A stretch of DNA of 64,000 bases from Leptolinea tardivitalis (lineage in GTDB: Bacteria; Chloroflexota; Anaerolineae; Anaerolineales; Anaerolineaceae). The notes beneath the pieces are model-generated. The model was not told the origin of the DNA and did no database searches. It saw only the letters and a list, made by a program, of their open reading frames with translations. Shown one piece after another: positions 43,322-52,243 of the stretch; positions within the stretch are counted from its first letter, which is position 1; every line of letters starts with the position of its first letter. The DNA lies in contig NZ_BBYA01000009.1 in NCBI RefSeq assembly GCF_001050275.1, positions 124,001-188,000 of the forward strand, given 5' to 3'. Position numbers and translations under genes: made by a program.

Positions 43322-45067
43322 TCAGGCTTTTTCAGCAACAACAGTACCGGCGCCGCCCTTGTGAGATTTGTTGAAGGCGTTGATTGTTTCCACAGCCATC
43401 CAGACTGCCAGAATAACGTAGATTGCACAGGTGATCGGGATGATGATGTTCGCACCGGCGGGGAAGCCGATCCAGGCGCCATCTTTGGTGGTGTACTGGA
43501 TGAACATGTTGATCAAAGCCCAGGTGCTCATGATGAACATGAAGACAGCAGGCAGGAAGGTGACCAGCCAGGCTTTTTTGTTCTTGGCCGTGTTGACCAG
43601 CCAGATAGTGATGCCAATCAGGGCCAGAGCGGCCAGCAGCTGGTTGGAAGCGCCGAATGTTTTCCAGAAGATACTCCAGGCAGCCACGGGCTTCCCTTCT
43701 GCATCGGTCATATTGACAGTCATTAAGAAGACCGGCAGACCACCCATAATGGCTGTTGAGAGAATGCGGCCAAACCAACCTTTCCAACCGGTGAGTTCCT
43801 GAATAATGAAGCGGCCGAGGCGGACGCAGATATCCAGGGTGTCATACACGAAGGTCGTGAAGGCCATCAAACCGAAGGAGATACCGAAAGCAGGGCTGAC
43901 ACCAATCAACTGCATGAAGGCGCCGATACCGGAGGCGTACACAAAGTTCGGGGATTTCTTCAGCAGTTCATTGTCTTTGGCCAGGATCATGACGGTAGAT
44001 AAGGCAATCAAGGCAACCACACCTTCAAGAAGCATGGCACCGTAACCGATGATCTTGGCATCTGATTCTTTCTTCAATTGTTTGGAAGTGGTACCAGATC
44101 CAACCAGGGCATGGAAACCGGAACAGGCACCGCAGGCTACGGTGATGAAGAGCATTGGCATCATCGGAGTCCAGAAGTCATTTCCACCGAAAGCCTTGGT
44201 GAAGGCGGGGTATTTAATCGTGAAACCGCCAAAAATAATACCAATGGCCGCAACGATTACAGAGGCATACATGAAGTAACCGCCCAGATGGCCGCGGGGT
44301 TGAAGCAGAGCCCAAACTGGAACGATAGCCGCTATGATGCAGTAGACCATGATGATCAGGTTCCAGACTTTTTGCGGTGACAGATCACCAATCCCAGATA
44401 TGGTCACGGGGATATATTTGCCAGCCCAGATTGCCACACCGACCAGCGGTAAAAAGATGATCGTCGCCCATTTCAGGCTGAGCTTGGTGTAGCGCAGCAG
44501 GAAACCCATGATGATCGGCAGGATCAGGTACATAATGGAAGATGAAGCAATGGCGCCGCCACCTACTGTTTCTCCATTGGCCAGTTCAACCACGTTCACA
44601 AAAGATGAGCTGGTGACATCTGTGAAAGCCACAATGACCAGAACCAGGGCAAAGAAAATGAACAGATTGAACAGAACCCAGGCACTTTTGGAGACATGAA
44701 CACGCACAGTCTCAGTGATGGAGCGGCCTTTATTCCGAACGGAAGCCATCAACGCGCCCATATCATGCACGCCGCCAATGAAAATGGATCCCAGGAGGAT
44801 CCAGATCAACGCAGGGACCCACCCGTAGGCAATACCTGCCAGAATAGGGCCGGTCACAGGTCCGGCAGCGGCGATGGCGGAGAAGTGCTGACCAAGCAGA
44901 AACTTCGATTCGATGGGCTCATAATCCAGACCATCTTCCATTTCTACAGCGGGTGTTACTCTTTTGTCATCGAGTTCGTAAACTTTAGTGGCAACGAATT
45001 TGCCATAGGTGATATAGGCGAGATAAAAAATCACCGATCCACCCAACACAATGAAGATAATACTCAT
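43322..45067 (-). CDS. cstA: CstA family peptide/pyruvate transporter
   Basis: 581 residues with about 15 membrane spans. The N-terminal block YEPIESKFLLGQHFSAIAAA then GPVTGPILAGIAYGWVPALI, and IGGVHDMGALMASVRNKGRS, is the CstA signature. E. coli CstA is about 700 residues; the shorter form without the C-terminal extension is common in other phyla. In E. coli, CstA and its paralogue BtsT import peptides or pyruvate during carbon limitation. The ribosome-binding site GGGAGGG lies in a structured leader (see 45080-45134). The usual small partner gene ybdD is not found. Confidence 0.95.
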   Translation of the reverse strand: MSIIFIVLGGSVIFYLAYITYGKFVATKVYELDDKRVTPAVEMEDGLDYEPIESKFLLGQHFSAIAAAGPVTGPILAGIAYGWVPALIWILLGSIFIGGVHDMGALMASVRNKGRSITETVRVHVSKSAWVLFNLFIFFALVLVIVAFTDVTSSSFVNVVELANGETVGGGAIASSSIMYLILPIIMGFLLRYTKLSLKWATIIFLPLVGVAIWAGKYIPVTISGIGDLSPQKVWNLIIMVYCIIAAIVPVWALLQPRGHLGGYFMYASVIVAAIGIIFGGFTIKYPAFTKAFGGNDFWTPMMPMLFITVACGACSGFHALVGSGTTSKQLKKESDAKIIGYGAMLLEGVVALIALSTVMILAKDNELLKKSPNFVYASGIGAFMQLIGVSPAFGISFGLMAFTTFVYDTLDICVRLGRFIIQELTGWKGWFGRILSTAIMGGLPVFLMTVNMTDAEGKPVAAWSIFWKTFGASNQLLAALALIGITIWLVNTAKNKKAWLVTFLPAVFMFIMSTWALINMFIQYTTKDGAWIGFPAGANIIIPITCAIYVILAVWMAVETINAFNKSHKGGAGTVVAEKA

Positions 45068-45079
45068 TACTATGTCCCT

Positions 45080-45134
45080 CCCGGCGCAGAAGGCGCCAAT
45101 GAATTATATTAATCACACCGGTTGGAAGTGTGAT
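45080..45134 (-). promoter_or_regulatory. Structured leader of cstA
   Basis: Two inverted repeats lie just before cstA. On the minus strand GGCGC-CTTCT-GCGCC (about 45082-45096) ends directly against the GGGAGGG ribosome-binding site. Further up, ATCACAC / GTGTGAT (45112-45118, 45128-45134) forms a second hairpin or a protein-binding site. The first could control access of the ribosome. Confidence 0.5.
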
Positions 45135-45473
45135 CATGAAAATGCCCCCTGAAATCCAATAGGGGTTGCAAGCCATTTCCCCACCTGGCATTCATCGTGA
45201 TGAACGCTTCTATGTATGTATTTTACTTTTCAGGGGATGATACAAAAGGGAGAAATCTTACCTTTCTCTAACATAATTTTAATACTTTCTGTATGAATCC
45301 CTATGTGATATTCTTCATTTTTTTACTGGTCAAAACGCAGTTTAATACGTTTCTAATGTTGTAACGTAATTATTATTTCTTTAAATTTATATAAAAATAA
45401 TCTTATTGGAAAAATAAGAAAACTGGAGAGAAAACCATCTTGCAAAAACAACAACAGTCAGAGTGATTTGGTT
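45135..45473. other. AT-rich intergenic region upstream of cstA
   Basis: About 340 bases without a convincing gene. A reading frame at 44985-45191 on the minus strand overlaps the cstA start and has no support. The right-hand half is very AT-rich and probably holds the cstA promoter; several weak hexamers exist and none stands out. Confidence 0.5.
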
Positions 45474-45812
45474 TTATAACAACTTTGTTCCGTTGGGAAT
45501 TGGTGCATCAGGTGCTGCCAGAACTACGGCACCATCATCACGGTGAAATCCAGTCACCAGGCATTCTGACATAAACGGTCCTACCTGTTTGGGAGCGAAA
45601 TTCACCACGGCTAACACCTGTTTGCCAAGTAGAGTATCTCTGGTATACAAACGGGTGATCTGGGCACTTGATTTTCGAATACCGATCTCTTCTCCAAAAT
45701 CAATGGTCAATTTGTAAGCGGGTTTGCGGGCTTCAGGGAAATCCTGCACATCGATAATGGTTCCAATTCGGAGTTCCACTTTTTCAAAATCAGTCCAGGT
45801 TATTGTTTCCAT
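45474..45812 (-). CDS. csaA: CsaA-type tRNA-binding domain protein
   Basis: 112 residues, the exact size of CsaA. One OB-fold of the EMAP/tRNA-binding kind: [20 protein letters not shown] then [48 protein letters not shown], and GTKLL at the end. In Bacillus CsaA acts as a secretion-related chaperone; the domain binds tRNA in other contexts. The start at 45812 is chosen over a TTG four codons earlier, with GGATGG five bases upstream. Eighteen bases downstream of the SDR gene on the same strand. Confidence 0.93.
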   Translation of the reverse strand: METITWTDFEKVELRIGTIIDVQDFPEARKPAYKLTIDFGEEIGIRKSSAQITRLYTRDTLLGKQVLAVVNFAPKQVGPFMSECLVTGFHRDDGAVVLAAPDAPIPNGTKLL

Positions 45813-45830
45813 AAAACCATCCAAATCTGA

Positions 45831-46670
45831 TTAATCCTGTTCGAGAGTACTTTTTTCAATAATCCTGTAAAAGAGATTATCAGGAAGAAGCCAGCGGGCC
45901 ATATTGACCATCATTGCATCGGTACCTACCGGGTACCGAAGTCTCCATCCCTTTTCAATGGCAGCCTGATAGATGACCTTCGCTACCGCCGCCGGTTCTG
46001 AACCTCTCTCGATGAATGATGGATTGGTGCTCTTTTTCCCCCGGCGGAGGATATCGCCATAATCTCCATTAAGATTTGATTCAGGAGCATGATCCATGGA
46101 CCGGTCATAGAAATCGGTTTTGATCACCCCCGGTTCAATAATGCGTACCTTGATATTCAACGGTTTTAATTCAAAGGCCAACGCTTCTGAAAAACCTTCG
46201 ACGGCGAATTTGGTGCTGTTATAAATGGAGTAAAGAGGAAACCCGTTTCGTCCGCCCATAGAGGCTATATTAATGATGGTTCCCATTCTCTGCTTTCGAA
46301 AAGCAGGGAGAAACGCACGCGTGACTGACATCAAACCAAAAACATTCGTGTCAAATTCACGGTTGATCTGTTCCGGGGTGGTTGCTTCAAATGGGCCGTA
46401 AACAGCATATCCGGCATTATTCACCAGCACATCAATGGTTTGATATTTATCTATCGTGTGGGTAACCGCACTCTGGATAGAATTCTCATCCAGTACATCC
46501 AGATGGAGCAATTCGCATTGCCCATCCTTATGAAGGGGTGTCTGCCGTTTTTCGGGATTTCTCATAGTGGCCACCACATTCCATCCCTTTGATGCAAAGT
46601 AACGGGCAGATTCAAGCCCAATACCGCTGGAAGCCCCGGTGATAAACACAGTTTTTCTCATTTGATTCAT
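45831..46670 (-). CDS. Short-chain dehydrogenase/reductase, classical type
   Basis: 279 residues. TGASSGIG at 11-18 binds the cofactor, NNAG at 84-87, catalytic S137, Y150 and K154 (SIYNSTK) are all in place. The N-terminal RNPEK segment after strand two favours NADP(H). RIIEPGVIKTDFYDRS resembles the group of SDRs acting on ketones or sterol-like compounds; the substrate is unknown. The start at 46670 has GAGG upstream. It is followed 18 bases later by csaA, so the two may be co-transcribed. Confidence 0.92.
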   Translation of the reverse strand: MNQMRKTVFITGASSGIGLESARYFASKGWNVVATMRNPEKRQTPLHKDGQCELLHLDVLDENSIQSAVTHTIDKYQTIDVLVNNAGYAVYGPFEATTPEQINREFDTNVFGLMSVTRAFLPAFRKQRMGTIINIASMGGRNGFPLYSIYNSTKFAVEGFSEALAFELKPLNIKVRIIEPGVIKTDFYDRSMDHAPESNLNGDYGDILRRGKKSTNPSFIERGSEPAAVAKVIYQAAIEKGWRLRYPVGTDAMMVNMARWLLPDNLFYRIIEKSTLEQD

Positions 46671-46774
46671 ACCCACCTCAATATGTTTATATCATTCAGA
46701 AGATTTTCTGATTATAAAGTCTAAATCTTTTTGCATCTTCCTGGCTATCTAAAAAAAGCGCCTGTTACTTCAAA

Positions 46775-47150
46775 TCGTAGGAGCGGACGACCGTCCGCCC
46801 CTACCGTACCTGACTCGGGATTATCTACCCACACTCGTGAGGAAAAAACATCCAGCGCCGAATATCTTTTATCCGTGTAGATAATATTCGCGTGCTTTAC
46901 CGTTTCCTCTGAATTGCATGACGTAATCAGGAGTACTTCATGTCTCGTAGGAGCGGACGGCCGTCCGCCCCTACCGTACCTGACTCGGGATTATCCACCC
47001 ACACGTGAGGAAAAAGCATCCAGCGCCGAATATCTTTTTATCCGCGGAGGCTATATTCAAGTGTTTTACCTTTTCCCCTGAATGGTAAAACGTAATCAGG
47101 AGTACTTCATGTCTCGTAGGAGCGGACGGCCGTCCGCCCCTACCGTGCTC
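46775..47150. repeat. Tandem repeat of a 170-bp unit headed by a GC-rich palindrome
   Basis: Three copies of a 35-bp palindromic head (TCGTAGGAGCGGACGRCCGT and onward to CCCCTAC) begin at 46775, 46945 and 47114, so the period is 170 then 169 bases. The core GCGGACGGCCGTCCGC is a perfect 16-bp palindrome inside GTAGG/CCTAC arms. Two full units share the remaining sequence (ACCTGACTCGGGATTATC, then CATCCAGCGCCGAATATCTT, then GTAATCAGGAGTACTTCATG); the third copy is only the head. No gene is supported inside. It may be a REP-like element amplified in tandem. Confidence 0.88.
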
Positions 47151-47176
47151 GGCGTGGTTCCAACTGCCCAAATGTA

Positions 47177-47211
47177 ATAAAAAGAGCCGTCTCCATTTTC
47201 CAAGACAGCCC
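47177..47211 (-). terminator. Rho-independent terminator of the AIM24 gene
   Basis: GGGCTGTCT / AGACGGCTC read on the minus strand (47203-47211, 47184-47192; two G-U pairs) followed by TTTTTATTAC. Confidence 0.8.
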
Positions 47212-47234
47212 TTTAGGTGGCTTATAACATCAGA

Positions 47235-47909
47235 TTAACTGCTCTTCGATGGCACCTGGGGAATGATCCAACTGATGAGGGCTTGCGGAGAACGGGTTTG
47301 CATGTAGATCCGGCCGGGGCCGGTCAGTTCCACCACCAATCCTTCACCTGATAGAAATGTCGATTTCAACCCGCCAACGGATTTTGTGGTGACCCCGATA
47401 TTTCCATCAAACGCTACAAGATGCGTTGTATCAACAATGTATCTTTCACCCGAAGAAAGTTCCTTTTCGTAAATCGCTCCGTAAGAAGAAACCAGAATTT
47501 TTCCACTGCCTGTTGCTTCAAGCATGGAAAAACCTTCACCTGATAAAAATGCCTTTCCACTAAGTTTCCCGGAAATATCAATGCCATCTTCGGACGCCAG
47601 GTAGGATCCCGATTGAATCAACAGGGACGTGCCGCTCATGGTGATACAGGTGATATCGCCAGGCAGGTCGGGGGCGAGTGTCACTTCGCCGCCCTGCGGA
47701 CCGGCTTTCCAGAAGTTCTGAAAGAATGATTCTCCACCCAGAACAGCCCGGCCAAGTGATTTCAACAACCCGCCTTCCGCCTTTGTCTCTACTTCAACAC
47801 CGGCAGAATGACTGACCATGGCACCGGAATCGGCGCGAACGCGTTCAGACGGGGCCAGTTTCACAACCGCCAGTGAGTAAGACGGACGAAATTGAATATC
47901 AATATCCAT
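47235..47909 (-). CDS. AIM24 family protein (TIGR00266 type)
   Basis: 224 residues of stacked beta-strands. DIQFRPSYSLAVVKLAPSER at the start, VRADSGAMVSHSAGVEVETK, GGESFFQNFWKAGPQGGEVT and VVELTGPGRIYMQTRSPQAL at the end are the family blocks. The fold is a trimeric barrel related to tryptophan RNA-binding attenuation protein; function in bacteria is not settled. The start at 47909 has AGGAGAG upstream. It stands alone with its own terminator. Confidence 0.92.
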   Translation of the reverse strand: MDIDIQFRPSYSLAVVKLAPSERVRADSGAMVSHSAGVEVETKAEGGLLKSLGRAVLGGESFFQNFWKAGPQGGEVTLAPDLPGDITCITMSGTSLLIQSGSYLASEDGIDISGKLSGKAFLSGEGFSMLEATGSGKILVSSYGAIYEKELSSGERYIVDTTHLVAFDGNIGVTTKSVGGLKSTFLSGEGLVVELTGPGRIYMQTRSPQALISWIIPQVPSKSS

Positions 47910-47988
47910 GATTTTCTCTCCTCTTTTATCTATTCCATATACGAATAATCCGCCCAAACAGTATCATGAGAAGGATTGATTTATCTCA

Positions 47989-48753
47989 TCAGGCTGCTTT
48001 GAATTTCCAGATCATATGCTGGCTTATCATGCTTTCAAAAGGGGTACGATCAAAATTGCCATAAAAGGTGGTTATTTCAAAACCGGCAGAAGCTGCCAGT
48101 GCCTCAAATTCTTCTCGTTCTGACAGGCGGAAGTGCAATTCCATGTAACGCTTCCGAAGTAGATTTCCCATTCGGTCATATTCTTCAAAGAATTCGGATG
48201 TTTCCACCACCTGCGGGTTACCGGATTGGAATTTTTCCAGCAGCCAGAGAAGGAGTGAGCCTCCGGTTTCCGGCAGACTGTACTTTCGAAATAAACGCAG
48301 ATTGCCATCTATTTGCTGACGTCTGATCTGGGGATTGCTCAGGGTGCAAATGAACACTCCTCCCGGGATCAGGGAATCGTGTATGCGGATTAACGCCATC
48401 TTCTGTTGATCTACAGTGGTGAGGTGGGCGAAAGAATTAAAGGGGATGATCACCGCATCGAATTTTCCTTTGAAGTCTATGGAACAAACATCTTCACTAA
48501 CCAAATGAGCCTGTAGATTGCGGGATCTCAGTTTTTCATCCAGGATCGCCAACATTTCTGGTGAGCTGTCTTCGCATGTCAGGTCAACCCCGGCTTCAAT
48601 TAACGGAAGCGATACTCTTCCCGTCCCCGCCATCAATTCCAGAACCGGCCCATTGATTTCTTTCGTTTCCTGCAGAAAGAAGTCAATATCAAATTCCGCC
48701 GGAACATAGATATCGTACAGATCTGATATCCCGCTGTAGTCGTTGGTATTCAT
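47989..48753 (-). CDS. Class I SAM-dependent methyltransferase
   Basis: 254 residues. PVLELMAGTGRVSLPLIEAG is motif I with SAM-binding glycines, LTCEDSSPEMLAILDEKLRS gives the acidic end of strand two, and FDAVIIPFNSFAHLTTVDQQ plus GGVFICTLSNP follow as motifs IV and V. The substrate is unknown. The next upstream gene on the same strand (48864-49703) is another methyltransferase of similar size but different motif I, so two separate methyltransferases stand in a row. Confidence 0.9.
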   Translation of the reverse strand: MNTNDYSGISDLYDIYVPAEFDIDFFLQETKEINGPVLELMAGTGRVSLPLIEAGVDLTCEDSSPEMLAILDEKLRSRNLQAHLVSEDVCSIDFKGKFDAVIIPFNSFAHLTTVDQQKMALIRIHDSLIPGGVFICTLSNPQIRRQQIDGNLRLFRKYSLPETGGSLLLWLLEKFQSGNPQVVETSEFFEEYDRMGNLLRKRYMELHFRLSEREEFEALAASAGFEITTFYGNFDRTPFESMISQHMIWKFKAA

Positions 48754-48863
48754 CCTGGCGTCACTCCCATGCCTGTTAAAAAACCATACCGAATCATTAT
48801 AGTGATTTCTTACATGAGGGTGACACAACTTCTAATACAGATGCCTCCATCCGGGAAAATTTT

Positions 48864-49703
48864 CTACTTCTGTACGGCTATCACGGCCATTTCAAACGAA
48901 TCATCAGAAAAGGGAGTGCCAGCCACATCGTTAAGAACACATTCAATTTCCAGTCCGTTATCTGAAAATTCCTTCTTGATTTCGGGAATGCTGAAATACT
49001 GCAGCCAATTATATATGGTGCGGGTACGATCAGCTTCGATGATCGTGTATTTATCCAGTATGACTTTTTCCTGATCATATTTAAAAACATTTAGGAAACC
49101 AAAATACTCATTGGGAGACCAAAAACCATAGAGAAGATTGCGTTCAAATCGGGATGATTCTTCCCGGTTGTGATAAGCGTTTAATGTGTATGCATCCAGC
49201 AAAACATGCCCCCCGGTTTTCAAATGATGAGAGAACTTCTTGAGCATGATGGATCGTTGCTCCGGACTGAGCGCACAGAAATCGCAATAGATCATCATGA
49301 TGAGGTTGTAATAATCTGAAGATTGATATTCAAGATAATTCTGCGTAATATACCGGGTGGTAAGACCTTCTTTTTCAGCAGCTTTCCGGGCATAGTCGAT
49401 GGACCGTTGTGAGAAATCAATCCCGGTCACGTTCATATTCTTCCTGGCAAGCCGTGATGTGTAATGCCCCGGTCCACAGCCAAAATCTGCCACAGAGTCG
49501 CCCGGTTGAAGGTCAAAATACCGGATGATCCAATCAACAGATTGGTCTATAAAGCTGAACCGGCGTGAAGATAGGTCGGTTGAATCGTCCAGATGGCAGG
49601 CCAGCATTTGTTGAGATGTGTATTCATCCGTCCAGAGGTCTGCTGCCGTGTAAAATTCATATGGTTCCGGACGTGAAACAATGCGGGATAATTCGTTGAA
49701 CAT
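48864..49703 (-). CDS. Class I SAM-dependent methyltransferase
   Basis: 279 residues. Motif I is GDSVADFGCGPGHYTSRLAR, then NVTGIDFSQRSIDYARKAAE, LIMMIYCDFCALSPEQRSIM and GGHVLLDAYTLNAY. This is the small-molecule methyltransferase type with a long C-terminal half (about 130 residues, GFWSPNEYFGFLNVFKYDQE). The start at 49703 has GGAG seven bases upstream. Substrate unknown. It is divergent from the nitroreductase-like gene at 49927. Confidence 0.9.
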   Translation of the reverse strand: MFNELSRIVSRPEPYEFYTAADLWTDEYTSQQMLACHLDDSTDLSSRRFSFIDQSVDWIIRYFDLQPGDSVADFGCGPGHYTSRLARKNMNVTGIDFSQRSIDYARKAAEKEGLTTRYITQNYLEYQSSDYYNLIMMIYCDFCALSPEQRSIMLKKFSHHLKTGGHVLLDAYTLNAYHNREESSRFERNLLYGFWSPNEYFGFLNVFKYDQEKVILDKYTIIEADRTRTIYNWLQYFSIPEIKKEFSDNGLEIECVLNDVAGTPFSDDSFEMAVIAVQK

Positions 49704-49926
49704 ATTGTTACTCCAATCATGAATCAAAAAACAGGTCTGATGACGGGCAAAAACCCGCACCGATAACGGCACTAGTACATGAATAAGGGATGATTGGAGG
49801 GCATTGGATTGATCCTTGAGGTGATATTATAAACCTGGCAGAAAAAGTCCTCCTTTTACGTTCTTGATATGGTTTCCATGATTTTTTCATTTTTCGTCTT
49901 AAATCTGGTCATTTCAAGGGGTTATT

Positions 49927-50778
49927 ATGGAATTCTCGCAATCTTTTAGGGATGTAGTCCATAAACGATATTCCTGCCGGATCTATTCGGAGGAACTGAT
50001 GTCTGAAACGACCCGGGTGGAATTGGAGACTTTCATTGTCAATCTGCCGCAAGGACCATTTAAGAGTCCATGCAGGTATCAACTGACGGCCATGGATGGG
50101 AAAACCGAAAATCCATTGCATGGGCTCGGCACATATGGCGTCATAAAACAACCAAGCGGATTCATAATTGGGGCAACGGTTGATGGGGAAAAAAACCTTG
50201 AAGATTTTGGTTATCAGATGGAATTGCTCATCCTTAAGGCAGCCGACCTTGGCCTGGGAACTTGCTGGTTGGGAGGCTCTTTTACCCGAAGCACATTCTC
50301 AAAAAGGATGGCTGTCAGAAAAGATGAAATTCTTCCGGCTGTGGTCTCCATTGGACGACCCGATTTGGAGAAAACCCGGGAACAGATTGACATGTCTCGC
50401 AAGCGGTTCGATCCAGAAAAATTATTCTTTTCTGGCAATTTCACCCATCCATTGACGTATTCAGAGGTTGGAGATTTTGCTTTTCCGCTTGAAATGGTCC
50501 GGTTGGCACCGTCTGCCAAGAATTACCAGCCCTGGCGGGTAGTCAAAGCGGGCAACAACTGGCATTTTTACCTTCAGCGTACCCGGAGCTATCGGGAAAT
50601 GGTGGTGCCGGCAATCACGGGAATTGCCGACCTGCAGCGCCTGGATATGGGTATTGCCATGTCTCACTTTGAACTGGCTGCCCGCGAGGCGGGGTTGACC
50701 GGCCGGTGGCAGGTGGAAGACCCGGGTATTGAAAAAACGGGGAAATTGATGGAATACTCGGTCAGTTGGGTTCAGTAA
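49927..50778 (+). CDS. Nitroreductase family protein, two-domain type
   Basis: 283 residues. An N-terminal VVHKRYSCRIYSEELMSETT is the RxSxRxY FMN pattern, LLILKAADLGLGTCWLGGSF the LGLGTCWLG pattern, and a second APSAKNYQPWRVVKAGNNWH lies in the middle, so the protein looks like the putative TM nitroreductase group with its reshuffled halves. Probably an FMN-dependent oxidoreductase; substrate unknown. Its terminator is shared with the convergent CPBP gene. Confidence 0.88.
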   Translation: MEFSQSFRDVVHKRYSCRIYSEELMSETTRVELETFIVNLPQGPFKSPCRYQLTAMDGKTENPLHGLGTYGVIKQPSGFIIGATVDGEKNLEDFGYQMELLILKAADLGLGTCWLGGSFTRSTFSKRMAVRKDEILPAVVSIGRPDLEKTREQIDMSRKRFDPEKLFFSGNFTHPLTYSEVGDFAFPLEMVRLAPSAKNYQPWRVVKAGNNWHFYLQRTRSYREMVVPAITGIADLQRLDMGIAMSHFELAAREAGLTGRWQVEDPGIEKTGKLMEYSVSWVQ

Positions 50779-50806
50779 GGTACTGAGCCTGGAACATGGT
50801 AGAAAA

Positions 50807-50842
50807 ACGTCCCGAAACCCAATATTAATAGTTTCGGGACGT
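50807..50842. terminator. Bidirectional terminator
   Basis: Perfect 12-bp stem ACGTCCCGAAAC / GTTTCGGGACGT (50807-50818, 50831-50842), 12-base loop; TTTTTC follows on the minus strand. Confidence 0.88.
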
Positions 50843-50863
50843 ACCAATTAATCATGGAAAAAA

Positions 50864-51604
50864 TCAATGAGAGGCCAGCAGCGCAAGCAAAGGCAGCATT
50901 CCGATGATATTCACACTGCAATGCGTGATTATCCCCAGATAAATATTCTTCTTCCGCGAAACAACATATACCATAGGGATCAGGGCTAAAATCCGGGTGA
51001 TATTTTGCCAGGGGGAAAAGAAATGGTAAAGGGAAAAAAGTAAAACGTTGATCAATGGCGCCCACGTTGTTGAGACAGGAATGCGCGGGAGCAGGTATCC
51101 CCTAAAATAGAGTTCTTCCACAATTGGACCGGCAAACCCGTTCAACACAAAACCTGCGATGACGGTTGTCCACAGAACGGATGAAGGATATTGAGCCAGA
51201 ATTTCGGCTGATTGCGAAACAATTGACCAGGTTGGGAGCCAGGAAAAGAAATGCTGGATTAAATAAGAGTCAAGGGGACCGAGGGTAACAAAAAACAACC
51301 CGCACCAGCAGATCAACAGCGGAACGAAAACAAAATATTGCCAGACCGGGATGGGTTCGCGATTCAACACAATATTGTTCAGAGAAAACTGCCCGTTTTG
51401 TTTCTTTCCCTGAATAAATAAATAACCCAATTCAAAGGGGACCAATACAACGAGAATGGCCAGTAGAATGGGCATGAGTACCGGAAAGCCGGCTTTGATC
51501 AAAAATGGACCTGATATGAAATACAACAGTGTGATCAGGGCTCCAGGAAGTAGATGCAGCAGGATACTCTTCCATAAAGAATGATGTTGGATTGGTAAAT
51601 TCAT
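50864..51604 (-). CDS. CPBP family intramembrane glutamic protease
   Basis: 246 residues and about seven or eight membrane spans. Catalytic signature E163-E164-LYF-R168 (VEELYFRGYLLPR), H194 in LYHFFSPW and H228 in ITHCSVNIIG are the three motifs of the CAAX/Abi protease family. In some Gram-positive bacteria relatives protect against bacteriocins or process peptides. The start at 51604 is chosen by the first span; the open frame runs further up without membrane-like sequence, and no strong ribosome-binding site is visible, so the exact start is uncertain. Confidence 0.88.
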   Translation of the reverse strand: MNLPIQHHSLWKSILLHLLPGALITLLYFISGPFLIKAGFPVLMPILLAILVVLVPFELGYLFIQGKKQNGQFSLNNIVLNREPIPVWQYFVFVPLLICWCGLFFVTLGPLDSYLIQHFFSWLPTWSIVSQSAEILAQYPSSVLWTTVIAGFVLNGFAGPIVEELYFRGYLLPRIPVSTTWAPLINVLLFSLYHFFSPWQNITRILALIPMVYVVSRKKNIYLGIITHCSVNIIGMLPLLALLASH

Positions 51605-51723
51605 GATCGACAAATTGACTCTTTTCTGGGGATTTACTGGCAGAATTTCCAGTTTATATAAATACGAAAAATTTTTTATTGAGTTGTAGGAACATTTGAG
51701 CCTGCAAAACAAATTGTGTCTGT

Positions 51724-51846
51724 TTACCTGGAATACCAATCACGATCTTTGAGCAACAAAACCAACGCACCAAATTCAACAGCCATCAGGCTGAAATCTG
51801 CCCAACCCAAATCATCCATGATGGATGTCAGAAGGATTATTACCAA
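51724..51846 (-). CDS. Possible 40-residue membrane peptide
   Basis: The minus strand reads MVIILLTSIMDDLGWADFSL then MAVEFGALVLLLKDRDWYSR from a TTG start. Composition (hydrophobic stretch, conserved-looking MDDLGW, charged end) is protein-like, but the start is weak and the frame stays open upstream into the next gene, so it could also be chance. It follows the hairpin at 51869-51897. Confidence 0.3.
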   Translation of the reverse strand: MVIILLTSIMDDLGWADFSLMAVEFGALVLLLKDRDWYSR

Positions 51847-51868
51847 TACCCCATTAATTAAACAAAAT

Positions 51869-51904
51869 GACTCCCGGGCGGGGCTCACCCGGAAGTCTTT
51901 TTTT
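51869..51904. terminator. Hairpin with T tract between two short genes
   Basis: GACTCCCGGG / CCCGGAAGTC (51869-51878, 51888-51897), followed on the plus strand by seven T and on the minus strand by ATTTTG. It is best formed as a plus-strand terminator although the neighbours are on the minus strand; it may serve the 56-residue gene. Confidence 0.65.
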
Positions 51905-51923
51905 GTAAGGAAGAATAGACGAA

Positions 51924-52094
51924 CTACAATCCCTTTGTAATTGTGGCGATAGCCAGAAGGGCCAGGCCGACGATGGCAAGCCAGATGGCGAATGCTGAGA
52001 TGGCCGGAACGACGTTGAAAGCGCCTAATAAAGCCAAAATGCCGAGAATAACCGAGATCCACCAGGTTACAACTTTGGGTGCGCTGAATTTCAT
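51924..52094 (-). CDS. Small two-span membrane protein (56 residues)
   Basis: A short gene with an excellent ribosome-binding site (AAGGAG, seven bases before the ATG at 52092-52094). The product MKFSAPKVVTWWISVILGIL then ALLGAFNVVPAISAFAIWLA, IVGLALLAIATITKGL has two membrane spans joined by a short NVVP turn. The KVVTWWISVILGILALLG start resembles small membrane proteins frequent in Anaerolineae genomes. Function unknown. It has its own leader and a downstream hairpin. Confidence 0.75.
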   Translation of the reverse strand: MKFSAPKVVTWWISVILGILALLGAFNVVPAISAFAIWLAIVGLALLAIATITKGL

Positions 52095-52243
52095 GAGATT
52101 TCTCCTTTTTCTTTCATTTTCTCCCCCGCCCCACGGTCAAATTGACCTGTCGAAGAGAATGGTGAGATAGTTCATACTATAGACAATTCCAATGGTTCGT
52201 CAATATTGATGAGCTGTTTTAACAAAATTCTAATGTTTGAGGT

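Noticed and set aside
43361-43802. Long plus-strand frames opposite cstA, and similar ones opposite hom and the histidine kinase
   Set aside because: Antisense shadows of strongly supported genes, rich in His, Gln and Arg as expected from reversed membrane-protein codons.
44985-45191. Short frame overlapping the cstA start, considered as a leader peptide
   Set aside because: It runs on into the cstA gene in another frame, lacks a good ribosome-binding site spacing and has no regulatory codon run.
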